Part shown: positions 15,251 through 21,331 of the stretch, in pieces
Layout of the letters: each line of letters opens with the position of its first letter
Position numbering within the stretch: position 1 is the first letter of the stretch
Program-made: the position numbers and the translations under genes
The notes under the pieces: generated by a model
The model's input: only the letters and a program-made list of their open reading frames with translations
Told to the model about the DNA's origin: nothing
Database searches by the model: none
Source: Lentisphaerota bacterium
GTDB lineage: Bacteria; Verrucomicrobiota; Kiritimatiellia; RFP12; UBA1067
Length of the DNA: 21,331 nucleotides
NCBI GenBank assembly: GCA_022839525.1
Contig: JALHET010000012.1
Span: forward strand, 1 to 21,331
Direction: 5' to 3'

Positions 15251-15299
15251 GTTTCCCGTTTCTGGTTTCAGGCTCCTTGTTTCAGGTTTCTGGTTTTCA
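15251..15299. repeat. Phased 7-base tandem repeat GTTTCNG at the kdsB-kdsA junction
   Basis: Seven consecutive 7-base units run from 15251 in one register: GTTTCCC, GTTTCTG, GTTTCAG, GCTCCTT, GTTTCAG, GTTTCTG, GTTTTCA. Five begin GTTTC and the others are degenerate. The array covers most of the kdsB-kdsA gap and extends into the kdsB coding region, supplying its last codons and stop (15268-15270). It resembles short heptanucleotide tandem repeats known from other bacteria (for example STRR elements of cyanobacteria), but the sequence unit is different. Confidence 0.7.
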
Positions 15300-16020
15300 A
15301 AACCGCCTCCACCGCCGCCACATCCGCGGGCGTGTCCACACCCACACCCTCATCGCGGGTTTGAATCACCGCGATCCTGCCCCCGAGGTAGAGCGCACGC
15401 AACTGCTCAAGGCTCTCCGTCTTCTCCAGCAGGCAGGGCGGCTCCTTCACCAGCCGCTTCAGAAACGCGCCCCGGTAAGCGTAGATCCCCAAATGCCTCA
15501 AATACAACCCGGATGCCAACTCGGGTTCACCGTCACGGCGGAACGGGATCGGCAACCGCGAAAAGTAGAGCGCGCCGCCGTCCCGCGCCAACACCACTTT
15601 CACCACGGTCCGCGCCTCAAGGTCGCGCGCCGAACGGATCGGGCACGCCGCCGTCGCCATCGTCCACCCCGGATCGTCCCTCATGCGCGCCACCAGCGCG
15701 TCGATCAGCCCCGGATCGATCAGCGGCTCGTCGCCTTGGATGTTGACCACGATGTCGTCGTCCGTCGGCCGCGCCGCCTCCGCCACCCGGTCCGTGCCCG
15801 ACGGATGATCCGCCCGCGTCATCGCCACCTTGACGAACCCCCGCACCGCGTCCGCAATACGCGCATCATCGGTGGCCACCACCACCTCGTCCAGTGCCCT
15901 GGCCCGTTTGACAGCCTCCACCACCCACTGCACCAGCGGCTTACCGCAAATCGGGTAAAGGCTCTTGCCGGGGAAACGGGTCGAACCCCAGCGCGACGGT
16001 ATCACGCCCATCACACGCAT
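15268..16020 (-). CDS. kdsB: 3-deoxy-manno-octulosonate cytidylyltransferase (CMP-KDO synthetase)
   Basis: KdsB activates KDO with CTP to CMP-KDO, the donor for LPS inner-core assembly. The 250 residues begin MRVMGVIPSRWGSTRFPGKSL, the conserved nucleotide-binding start, and include VVVATDDARI, TRADHPSGTDRVAEA, NIQGDEPLIDP and a GVGVDTPADVAAVE end. The start ATG 16020 is set by AGGAAG seven bases upstream; a longer in-frame ORF to 16173 reaches into the aspS leader and is rejected. The final ~9 residues (KTRNLKQGA) are encoded by a 7-base repeat array and look like a non-conserved tail. This is probably the first gene of the kdsB-to-ptsI operon. Confidence 0.95.
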   Translation of the reverse strand: MRVMGVIPSRWGSTRFPGKSLYPICGKPLVQWVVEAVKRARALDEVVVATDDARIADAVRGFVKVAMTRADHPSGTDRVAEAARPTDDDIVVNIQGDEPLIDPGLIDALVARMRDDPGWTMATAACPIRSARDLEARTVVKVVLARDGGALYFSRLPIPFRRDGEPELASGLYLRHLGIYAYRGAFLKRLVKEPPCLLEKTESLEQLRALYLGGRIAVIQTRDEGVGVDTPADVAAVEAVLKTRNLKQGA

Positions 16021-16027
16021 ATCAAAA

Positions 16028-16033
16028 CTTCCT
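16028..16033 (-). promoter_or_regulatory. Shine-Dalgarno of kdsB
   Basis: AGGAAG on the minus strand, seven bases before ATG 16020. It decides the kdsB start and abuts the inverted repeat at 16034-16049. Confidence 0.65.
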
Positions 16034-16049
16034 GTGATTTTCGAATCAC
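16034..16049. promoter_or_regulatory. Perfect inverted repeat in the kdsB leader
   Basis: GTGATT-TTCG-AATCAC is a perfect 6-bp inverted repeat with a 4-base loop. It lies between the candidate -10 (16054-16059) and the Shine-Dalgarno (16028-16033), about where transcription would start. It could be an operator half-site pair or an RNA hairpin limiting ribosome access. The function is unknown. Confidence 0.4.
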
Positions 16050-16053
16050 TCTT

Positions 16054-16082
16054 ATTTTGGGTGTTCCGCCTGTGAGAGTCAA
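16054..16082 (-). promoter_or_regulatory. Candidate sigma70 promoter of the kdsB-ptsI operon
   Basis: On the minus strand, TTGACT (16082-16077, 5 of 6 matches), a 17-base spacer and CAAAAT (16059-16054, 4 of 6). It would give a leader of roughly 25-30 bases to the kdsB ATG. This is the best promoter-like pair in the divergent kdsB-aspS region. Confidence 0.5.
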
Positions 16083-16122
16083 GCCCCCGCGTCAGAAACG
16101 TGAAGAAACAAGAACCGGAAAT

Positions 16123-16151
16123 CCGCCGTGGCACGGCGGGCAGCTTTCTGC
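16123..16151 (+). promoter_or_regulatory. Two adjacent hairpins upstream of aspS
   Basis: CCGCCGT-GGC-ACGGCGG is a perfect 7-bp GC-rich stem at 16123-16139, immediately followed by GCAG-CTTT-CTGC at 16140-16151 and a T6 run at 16157-16162. The arrangement recalls an attenuator or terminator-like leader before aspS (start 16188). The T-run is five bases past the second, weak hairpin, so termination is uncertain. Confidence 0.3.
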
Positions 16152-16187
16152 TAAACTTTTTTCTCATTTTCAAGGAACAGGGAAATT

Positions 16188-17978
16188 ATGCACCTTTATC
16201 GTACCCACACGTGTAACCAACTCCGCGCGGGCGATGCGGGGACAACCGCGAAGCTTTCCGGCTGGCTCTTCCGCATGCGCGACCATGGCGGCATCCTTTT
16301 CATCGACCTCCGCGACCATTACGGTGTGACTCAGGTGGTGGTTCATCCGAACCGCCCGTTTTTTGAGACGCTCAGCAAGGCCAAGCTGGAGACCGTCATC
16401 ACGGTCATCGGCGAGGTCACCTTGAGGGACCCCTCGACCATCAATCCCGACCGCGACACCGGTGAAATCGAGCTCGTCGCCAGCGCGTGCGTCATTGAAG
16501 CCTCCTCCGGGCAGACCCCGCTCTATCTCGCGGGCGATGAGGACGCGGGAGAAGACCTGCGCCTGAAATACCGCTTCCTTGACCTGCGGCGCGAGCGCCT
16601 CCACACCAACATCCTGCTGCGCTCAAAAATCATCTCGTTCCTGCGCAAAGCGATGGAGAAACACGGCTTCAACGAGTACCAGACGCCGATCCTCACATGC
16701 AGCTCACCGGAGGGCGCGCGCGACTATCTCGTCCCCAGCCGCGTGCACCACGGCAAGTTTTACGCGCTGCCGCAGGCCCCGCAGCTTTTCAAACAGCTCC
16801 TGATGGTCGCCGGCTTCGACCGCTACTTCCAAATCGCGCCCTGTTTCCGCGACGAGGACGCGCGCGCCGACCGCTCGCCGGGCGAGTTCTACCAGCTCGA
16901 CATGGAGATGTCCTTCGTGACGCAGGAAGAAATTTTCGCCGTGGTCGAGGATGTGCTTTCCCTCACCTTCAAAACCTTCTCGAAGAAGCGCGTCGACGCC
17001 ACGCCGTGGATCCGCATCCCCTACCGCGAGGCGCTGCTCAAGTACGGCAGCGACAAACCCGACCTGCGCATCCCGATCGAAATGTTCGATTGCTCTGAGG
17101 TATTCAAGAACTCAGGCTTTAACGCTTTCGCGGGCGCCGTCAAAGCGGGGGCGGTGGTGCGGGCGATTCCGGTCAAGGGCATCAAGGACAAGCCACGCAG
17201 CTTTTTCGACAAGCTGGTCGAACATGCCAAGTCGCTCGGCTCGAAGGGTCTCGCCTACCTCGTGTGGGACGGCGATACCGTCAAAGGCCCGATCCAGAAG
17301 TTCCTCAAGCCGGAAGAACTGGACGCTCTCGCAAAGATGGGCAACGCCAAAGACGGAGACGTGATTTTCTTTCTCTGCGACGAGGCCGGGAAGGCTGCCA
17401 AGATGGGCGGGGACATCCGCCTCAAACTCGGCCGCGAGCTCGACCTGATCGATAAGGACATCTTCACGTTCTGCTGGATCGTGGACTTCCCGATGTTCGA
17501 GAAAGATCCCGAGACCGGCGACATCGTCTTCTCCCACAACCCGTTCTCCATGCCGCAGGGCGGCATGGACGCGCTGCTCAACAAAAACCCTCTGGACATT
17601 CTGGCTTACCAGTATGACGTGGTCTGCAACGGCATCGAACTCTCCAGCGGCGCGATCCGCAACCACCTGCCCGAAATCATGTACAAGGCGTTCGAAATCG
17701 CCGGGTACGGGGCGGAAGTGGTGGAGGAGAAGTTTTCCTGCCTGCTGAACGCTTTCAAATACGGCGCCCCGCCCCATGGCGGTATCGCCCCCGGCGTGGA
17801 CCGCATGGTCATGTTGCTTGCGGGCGAGGACAACATCCGCGAGGTCATCGCCTTCCCGATGAACCAGAAGGCGCAGGACCTGATGATGAACGCGCCCTCG
17901 GAAGTCACCGAGAAACAGCTCCGCGAACTGCACATCAAGATCCGCGGCCGCGAGCAACCCGCGCCTGCCGCCGGTTAA
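16188..17978 (+). CDS. aspS: Aspartyl-tRNA synthetase, bacterial type, probably non-discriminating
   Basis: AspRS charges tRNA-Asp with aspartate in the cytoplasm. The 596 residues match the bacterial form: an N-terminal OB-fold anticodon domain (about 1-105, with [19 protein letters not shown]), the class II catalytic core with motif 2 [15 protein letters not shown], a GAD insertion domain in the middle (about 290-420) and motif 3 [13 protein letters not shown]. His33 in RMRDHGG corresponds to the position that is His in non-discriminating AspRS (for example Pseudomonas aeruginosa His31) and Leu in discriminating enzymes (E. coli Leu30). If that holds, the enzyme also makes Asp-tRNA-Asn for conversion by GatCAB. 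The ATG at 16188 has AGGGAAATT upstream. It is divergent from kdsB and convergent with rnhB. Confidence 0.97.
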   Translation: MHLYRTHTCNQLRAGDAGTTAKLSGWLFRMRDHGGILFIDLRDHYGVTQVVVHPNRPFFETLSKAKLETVITVIGEVTLRDPSTINPDRDTGEIELVASACVIEASSGQTPLYLAGDEDAGEDLRLKYRFLDLRRERLHTNILLRSKIISFLRKAMEKHGFNEYQTPILTCSSPEGARDYLVPSRVHHGKFYALPQAPQLFKQLLMVAGFDRYFQIAPCFRDEDARADRSPGEFYQLDMEMSFVTQEEIFAVVEDVLSLTFKTFSKKRVDATPWIRIPYREALLKYGSDKPDLRIPIEMFDCSEVFKNSGFNAFAGAVKAGAVVRAIPVKGIKDKPRSFFDKLVEHAKSLGSKGLAYLVWDGDTVKGPIQKFLKPEELDALAKMGNAKDGDVIFFLCDEAGKAAKMGGDIRLKLGRELDLIDKDIFTFCWIVDFPMFEKDPETGDIVFSHNPFSMPQGGMDALLNKNPLDILAYQYDVVCNGIELSSGAIRNHLPEIMYKAFEIAGYGAEVVEEKFSCLLNAFKYGAPPHGGIAPGVDRMVMLLAGEDNIREVIAFPMNQKAQDLMMNAPSEVTEKQLRELHIKIRGREQPAPAAG

Positions 17979-17996
17979 AGCACGCCCAGAGAGGAA

Positions 17997-18014
17997 CGGA
18001 CGTCCACTCGTCCG
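17997..18014. terminator. Hairpin between convergent aspS and rnhB
   Basis: CGGACG-TCCACT-CGTCCG is a perfect 6-bp stem with a 6-base loop in the 48-base gap between the two stop codons. A weaker outer pairing, GCACG (17980 region) with CGTGC (18021 region), may extend it. No U-tract follows on either strand, so it is only a possible terminator. Confidence 0.3.
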
Positions 18015-18026
18015 CGCAGCCGTGCC

Positions 18027-18607
18027 TCAGTACTCGAACCCCGCCAGCTTCTGGTCGGCGTCCTGCACGGGGCGGAAGGTGTGGCGGTGTTCCGGGCAGG
18101 AGCCGTATTTGAAGAGCGCGGCAATGTGTTCGTGCACGCCGTAGCCCTTGTTCTTGTCGAAGCCGTACTGCGGATACTGCGCATGGAGTTTCAGCATGAA
18201 ACGGTCGCGGCTGACTTTGGAGGCCACACTGGCGGCGGCGATCAGGAAACTTTTGGCGTCGCCCTGCACGATGGACGTCGAGGGGCAGGGCAGCCCCTTC
18301 ACCGGCAAGCCGTCCACCAGCGCATGGTTCGGTCGATTTCCTGTGCCGAGCACCACCCTGTTGAAACGCAAACCCCCGGCGTATGGGTGAGCAGGTCAAA
18401 ATACTGTTCGCGGCACAACGGGGTGAGCTGTTTGGAATCCGTCAGCACTGACAGCTCGCCCGCATAGAGCCGTTCGGCCAGAGCCTGCGGCATTGTTACG
18501 GCTCCCGCGACCACGGGCCCCGCAAGGCAGCCTCGCCCGGCCTCGTCCACGCCGGCGAGAACAAGGCCAGGCCGCCCCGCCCATGTCTCTTTCTCATACC
18601 TCAACAT
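18027..18607 (-). pseudogene. rnhB: Ribonuclease HII with internal out-of-frame deletion
   Basis: RNase HII nicks RNA of RNA/DNA hybrids and starts removal of misincorporated ribonucleotides. The N-terminal piece starts at ATG 18607 ([11 protein letters not shown]) and holds the catalytic GVDEAGRG motif (Asp21, Glu22) and DSKQL, continuing in frame to AQEIDR at about 18331. The rest (HALVDG, SIVQGDAKS, SVASKVSRDR, QYGFDKNKGY, HRHTFRPV) is in another frame and starts at about 18330. By comparison with E. coli RNase HII, the segment between EID and the LIDG aspartate motif, which includes the conserved NILxATxxAM helix, is missing: about 67 bases, not a multiple of three. The upstream frame then stops at TGA after CGLPVK-equivalent bases. 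Translation of the intact enzyme is therefore not possible as the sequence stands. It may be a real decay event or an assembly error. Confidence 0.85.
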
Positions 18608-18619
18608 CTGCCCATATCC

Positions 18620-18650
18620 AAAAAAAGACGGACACCGAGCGGCGTCCGTC
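18620..18650 (-). terminator. Intrinsic terminator of the alpha operon
   Basis: On the minus strand, GACGGAC pairs with GTCCGTC (7 bp, plus two more GC pairs after one mismatch, with a short loop), followed by seven Ts. On the plus strand, TTTT also follows the stem. It lies 30 bases after the rplQ stop and just before the rnhB start at 18607, so rnhB would need read-through or its own promoter. Confidence 0.8.
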
Positions 18651-18680
18651 TTTTCGTGCGCGTATCCGGCGCGTGTGGCG

Positions 18681-19100
18681 CTACGCCTTTTTGGCCTCGG
18701 CGGCGGCCACCGGTGCAGCTTCGGCGGCGGCTTCCGCCTTGCCCGGAAGCACCACCCACTGCAGCAGGCACAACTCGGCAGCATCGCCGCGCCGCGTGCC
18801 AAGCTTCAGGATGCGGGTGTAGCCGCCGTTACGCCCGGCCATCGAAGGGACGACGCTGTCGAACAGCTTTTGCACGGCGGCCGGCTGCTGGAGCCGGGAG
18901 GCCACCAGTCGGCGGGCGGCCAACGTGCCCTTGCGGGCCAGGGTAACCATCTTCTCGGCATCCCGGCGAGCCTGTTTCGCCTTAGGCAGCGTGGTCTTAA
19001 TGCTGCTCTGCAAAATCAGGTTCGTCACAAGGCTGCTCATGAGCGCCTTGCGATGCGACGTGGACCGTCCGAACTTTTTGGCAATTCTGTGATGACGCAT
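18681..19100 (-). CDS. rplQ: 50S ribosomal protein L17
   Basis: L17 is a large-subunit protein near the exit tunnel region. The 139 residues begin [20 protein letters not shown] with [11 protein letters not shown], the highly conserved L17 start, and contain [19 protein letters not shown] near the end. The core matches the usual length, but an Ala/Glu/Lys-rich tail of about 18 residues ([18 protein letters not shown]) follows, a low-complexity extension seen in several GC-rich phyla. It is the last gene of the rpsM-rpsK-rpsD-rpoA-rplQ run and starts 21 bases after rpoA. Confidence 0.98.
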   Translation of the reverse strand: MRHHRIAKKFGRSTSHRKALMSSLVTNLILQSSIKTTLPKAKQARRDAEKMVTLARKGTLAARRLVASRLQQPAAVQKLFDSVVPSMAGRNGGYTRILKLGTRRGDAAELCLLQWVVLPGKAEAAAEAAPVAAAEAKKA

Positions 19101-19121
19101 GTCTTAAAACCTCAACCAGTG

Positions 19122-20117
19122 TTACTTGTTTTCTTCGAACAGGTCGGGATCGAACTTATAGCCCAGATAGAGACCCAGCTCGGTGAGCTTTTCTTTAATC
19201 TCATTGAGCGACTTCTTGCCGAAGTTGCGGTACTTCAGCATGTCGGCCTCCGTCTTCATCGCCAGCTCGCCGACCGTCGTGATGTTGGCGTTGTTCAGGC
19301 AGTTGGCGGCACGCACGCTCAGTTCGATCTCGTTCACGCTCATGTTCAGGATGCGGCGCAGGCGGTCGCGCTCCTCGTCCACCTTCTTCTCCGACTCCTC
19401 GAACTCCAGCACTTCCTCGCTGTAGTCGACAAAGACGTCGAGGTGGTGGCGGAAGACTGCGGCAGCCGTCTTGAGCGCCTCTTCGGACGAAACGCGGCCG
19501 TCGGTCCAGATATCGAGAATCAGTTTCTCGTAGTCGGTCCGCTGTCCGACACGGGTGTTCTCCACGAGGAAGTTCACGCGCGTGACCGGCGAGAAGATGC
19601 TGTCGATCGGGATGCGCCCGATCTCCTGTTCCGGCCCCTTGTTCCCCTCGGCTGGGCAAAAGCCGCGGCCCGTGCGGATTTCCGCCTCCAGTTCCAGCGT
19701 GCCGTCCACGTCCAGCGTGGCGATATGCTGAGTGGGGTTGAGCACCTCGACCGAGTTTTCCTCGACGAAGTCGGCGGCGGTCACCACGCAGGGGCCCTTT
19801 TTGCTCAGCTTGAGCCAGACAGGGTTGCGGCTGTAGCTCTTGAGGAGCACGCGTTTGAGGTTGAGGATGATATCCGTCACATCCTCGCTCACGCCGGGCA
19901 AGGAGCAAAACTCATGACTCGCCCCCCCGACCCTGACAGAGGTAATCGCGACCCCTTCGATGGAAGACAGCAGAACACGGCGAAGAGAGTTGCCGACGGT
20001 GCGGGCATACCCCACCTCGAACGGCTCTGCGGTAAAGCGCGCATAGGTCGCGGTTGCGGTGTTTTCTTCCTTCTGCACGCGCCGGGGCATCTCAAAATGA
20101 CTCAAACGAATCGGCAT
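19122..20117 (-). CDS. rpoA: DNA-directed RNA polymerase subunit alpha
   Basis: The alpha subunit dimerises to nucleate RNA polymerase assembly and contacts UP elements and activators. The 331 residues have the N-terminal assembly domain (EPFEVGYARTVGNSLRRVLLSS, then GASHEFCSLPGVSEDVTDIILNLK split between strands) and a C-terminal domain with HhH motifs (IELSVRAANCLNNANITTVGEL and KSLNEIKEKLTELGL regions). An acidic linker (EEVLEFEESEKKVDEERDR) joins them. The length is typical. AAAGGAC lies upstream of ATG 20117. It is 61 bases after rpsD. Confidence 0.98.
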   Translation of the reverse strand: MPIRLSHFEMPRRVQKEENTATATYARFTAEPFEVGYARTVGNSLRRVLLSSIEGVAITSVRVGGASHEFCSLPGVSEDVTDIILNLKRVLLKSYSRNPVWLKLSKKGPCVVTAADFVEENSVEVLNPTQHIATLDVDGTLELEAEIRTGRGFCPAEGNKGPEQEIGRIPIDSIFSPVTRVNFLVENTRVGQRTDYEKLILDIWTDGRVSSEEALKTAAAVFRHHLDVFVDYSEEVLEFEESEKKVDEERDRLRRILNMSVNEIELSVRAANCLNNANITTVGELAMKTEADMLKYRNFGKKSLNEIKEKLTELGLYLGYKFDPDLFEENK

Positions 20118-20178
20118 GTTTCCGTCCTTTCAAGCCGCACACCCGCAAAAAGGGCGGCGGCCGTCCGTACACCTTCGC

Positions 20179-20808
20179 TTAGCGCGAATACAATTCGACA
20201 ATAGCCTGCTCGTCCACGATGGGCGCGATCTGCTCGCGCGTCGGGATACTCAAAATTTCAGCGCGGAACGCCTTCTTGTCCAGCGAAAGCCATGTGGGCG
20301 TCTGCTGGGTGGAGGCGGCCTCGAGACTGCGCGTAGCGAGATCCCGGCTGCGCGAACGGTCACGGACTTCGATCACGTCGCCGACCTTGAGAATCATCGA
20401 CGGGATTGAAACCTTCTTGCCATTCACGGCCATGTGGCCGTGCAGCACGAACTGGCGGGCCGCGCGGCGGGAGGAGGCGAACCCGAGACGATAGACGAGA
20501 TTGTCCATGCGGGTTTCCAACAGTTGCAACAGGATTTCGCCCGTGACGCCCTTGCGGCGCAACGCCTCTTTGAAGAAACGCCTGAACTGGAGTTCCTGCA
20601 TACCGAACTGGCGGCGGAGACACTGCTTCTGACGAAGCTGCTCGCCGTACTCGGACATCTTACGCCCGCGGCGAGCGCCGTGCTGGCCCGGGGCAGGCGT
20701 ACCCTGCTCAATAGCGCATTTGGCCATGTAACAGCGGGCGCCCTTGATAAAAAGCTTCTGCCCCTCGCGCCGGCAAATGCGGCAAACGGGGCCTGTATAC
20801 CTTCCCAT
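20179..20808 (-). CDS. rpsD: 30S ribosomal protein S4
   Basis: S4 starts 30S assembly by binding the 5' domain of 16S rRNA, and in many bacteria represses its own operon. The 209 residues from ATG 20808 begin MGRYTGPVCRICRREGQKL. Four cysteines (Cys9, Cys12, Cys26, Cys31; CX2C-X13-CX4C) form the zinc site of the C+ type. The S4 RNA-binding domain with MDNLVYRLGFASSRRAARQFV and GHMAVNGKKVSIPS follows. A longer in-frame ORF to 20865 overlaps rpsK and is rejected because GGAGGAG lies eight bases before 20808. The ATG is one base downstream of the rpsK stop codon, a very tight coupling. Confidence 0.97.
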   Translation of the reverse strand: MGRYTGPVCRICRREGQKLFIKGARCYMAKCAIEQGTPAPGQHGARRGRKMSEYGEQLRQKQCLRRQFGMQELQFRRFFKEALRRKGVTGEILLQLLETRMDNLVYRLGFASSRRAARQFVLHGHMAVNGKKVSIPSMILKVGDVIEVRDRSRSRDLATRSLEAASTQQTPTWLSLDKKAFRAEILSIPTREQIAPIVDEQAIVELYSR

Positions 20809-20809
20809 G

Positions 20810-21298
20810 TTAGACTCTCCTCCGTTTGCGCGGACGGCACCCGTTGTGGGGAATCGGTGTGACATCCTTTAACAGCGTGACGTGAATGCCGGCGGACTGG
20901 ATCGCACGCACGGCAGACTCGCGCCCCGCGCCCGCACCCTGAACCCGGACTTCGACTTCGTGCATCCCCTTGGCGACAGCCTGACGGGCGGCGTCCTGCG
21001 CCACCATCGTCGCGGCGAACGCGGTGCTTTTGCGCGACCCTTTAAACCCGGCCTTGCCGGCCGAACTCCAAGCGATCACGCCGCCATGGGCGTCCGTAAT
21101 CGAAACCAAGGTGTTGTTGAACGTCGACCGTACGAAGGCAATACCGGCGGGAATCGACTTCCCCCTGCCTTTCTTCTTGGCGACATCCGCGCTTTTGGCG
21201 GGCTCGTCGCCCGCCGACATCACGGACTGCGCCTCACTCATGGCCGGCTGCTCCGGGGCAGCGGCCTGCTCTTCTTTTTTGACAGCTTCTTCGCTCAT
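20810..21298 (-). CDS. rpsK: 30S ribosomal protein S11 with N-terminal extension
   Basis: S11 is part of the 30S platform near the mRNA exit site. The core is unmistakable: [55 protein letters not shown] and the C-terminal [18 protein letters not shown]. From ATG 21298 the protein is 162 residues, about 32 longer than usual at the N-terminus; the extra part is Glu/Ala/Lys-rich low complexity. Alternative starts at 21241 (GGAG nine bases upstream) or 21220 would give 143 or 136 residues. I kept 21298 because AAGG lies nine bases upstream and it follows the rpsM stop by 11 bases. Confidence 0.95.
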   Translation of the reverse strand: MSEEAVKKEEQAAAPEQPAMSEAQSVMSAGDEPAKSADVAKKKGRGKSIPAGIAFVRSTFNNTLVSITDAHGGVIAWSSAGKAGFKGSRKSTAFAATMVAQDAARQAVAKGMHEVEVRVQGAGAGRESAVRAIQSAGIHVTLLKDVTPIPHNGCRPRKRRRV

Positions 21299-21309
21299 GC
21301 GTCTCAGCC

Positions 21310-21331
21310 TTAGATACGTGGCGGACGCGGC
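21310..21331 (-). CDS. rpsM: 30S ribosomal protein S13, C-terminal end only
   Basis: The minus strand at the window edge encodes PRPPRI followed by TAA (21312-21310). A basic, proline-rich end in this position directly upstream of rpsK is what S13 shows, and rpsM-rpsK-rpsD-rpoA-rplQ is the standard order. The rest of the gene lies outside the window. Assignment is by position plus the short tail. Confidence 0.7.

Noticed and set aside
15251..15299. CRISPR-like array
   Set aside because: The 7-base units are contiguous with no spacers, so this is a short tandem repeat and not a CRISPR array.
16129..16143. Possible sigma54 promoter (TGGCACG) upstream of aspS
   Set aside because: The -24-like part matches, but the required GC at the -12 spacing is replaced by AG, and the bases belong to a GC hairpin.
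14929..16329. 466-residue plus-strand open frame across kdsA, kdsB and aspS
   Set aside because: It is antisense to kdsA/kdsB and out of frame in aspS; the translation is Arg/Pro/His-rich shadow sequence.
18299..18802. 167-residue minus-strand frame as a separate complete gene
   Set aside because: Its first 65 residues are a shadow of rplQ and the terminator, and the rest is only the N-terminal piece of the broken rnhB.
18675..20204. 509-residue plus-strand open frame across rplQ, rpoA and the end of rpsD
   Set aside because: It is fully antisense to three conserved genes and has no recognisable domain or ribosome binding site.

Overview
This window reads as a stretch of a GC-rich Gram-negative bacterial chromosome. 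It carries KDO synthesis genes (kdsA, kdsB), LPS-export genes (lptC, lptA, lptB), a lipoprotein-type signal and several exported or polytopic proteins, so the cell has an LPS outer membrane. Three features together suggest the PVC group, perhaps Kiritimatiellota, Verrucomicrobiota or Lentisphaerota: an HprK/HPr/EI module next to the Lpt genes, a VWA/amidotransferase-like membrane protein, and a large DUF2723-like/TPR protein. That placement is an inference from gene content, not from a phylogenetic marker comparison.

Layout from left to right. (1) Positions 1-4084, plus strand: the C-terminal part of a large membrane protein, a secreted carbohydrate-binding-like protein of unknown function, and an RsmB-type rRNA cytosine methyltransferase, closely spaced. 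(2) 4097-7342, minus strand: a 1081-residue protein with an N-terminal multi-helix membrane half and a C-terminal TPR half, facing the methyltransferase with a possible terminator at the junction. (3) 7343-7593: the only sizeable non-coding gap, with candidate divergent promoters. (4) 7594-9096, plus strand: a two-domain phosphoesterase that fuses a calcineurin-like domain to a PHP domain. (5) 9111-16020, minus strand, read right to left: kdsB-kdsA-lptC-lptA-lptB-hpf-hprK-ptsH-ptsI, mostly overlapping or nearly touching, so probably one operon that starts at a promoter near 16054-16082. (6) 16188-17978, plus strand: aspS, divergent from kdsB. (7) 18027-21331, minus strand: the end of rpsM, then rpsK, rpsD, rpoA and rplQ (the alpha operon), a strong intrinsic terminator, and a disrupted rnhB.

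Functionally, the central operon joins production of KDO for the LPS inner core and the Lpt export bridge to ribosome hibernation (HPF) and to a regulatory PTS arm (HprK, HPr, EI) with no sugar-specific EII gene in the window. Most of the window is conserved housekeeping DNA. No CRISPR array, insertion sequence, phage module, tRNA or rRNA was seen. The observations most worth a second look are the apparent deletion of about 67 bases in rnhB, the double-phosphoesterase fusion, and a phased 7-base repeat array that forms the end of kdsB. I did not find a convincing previously undescribed system.
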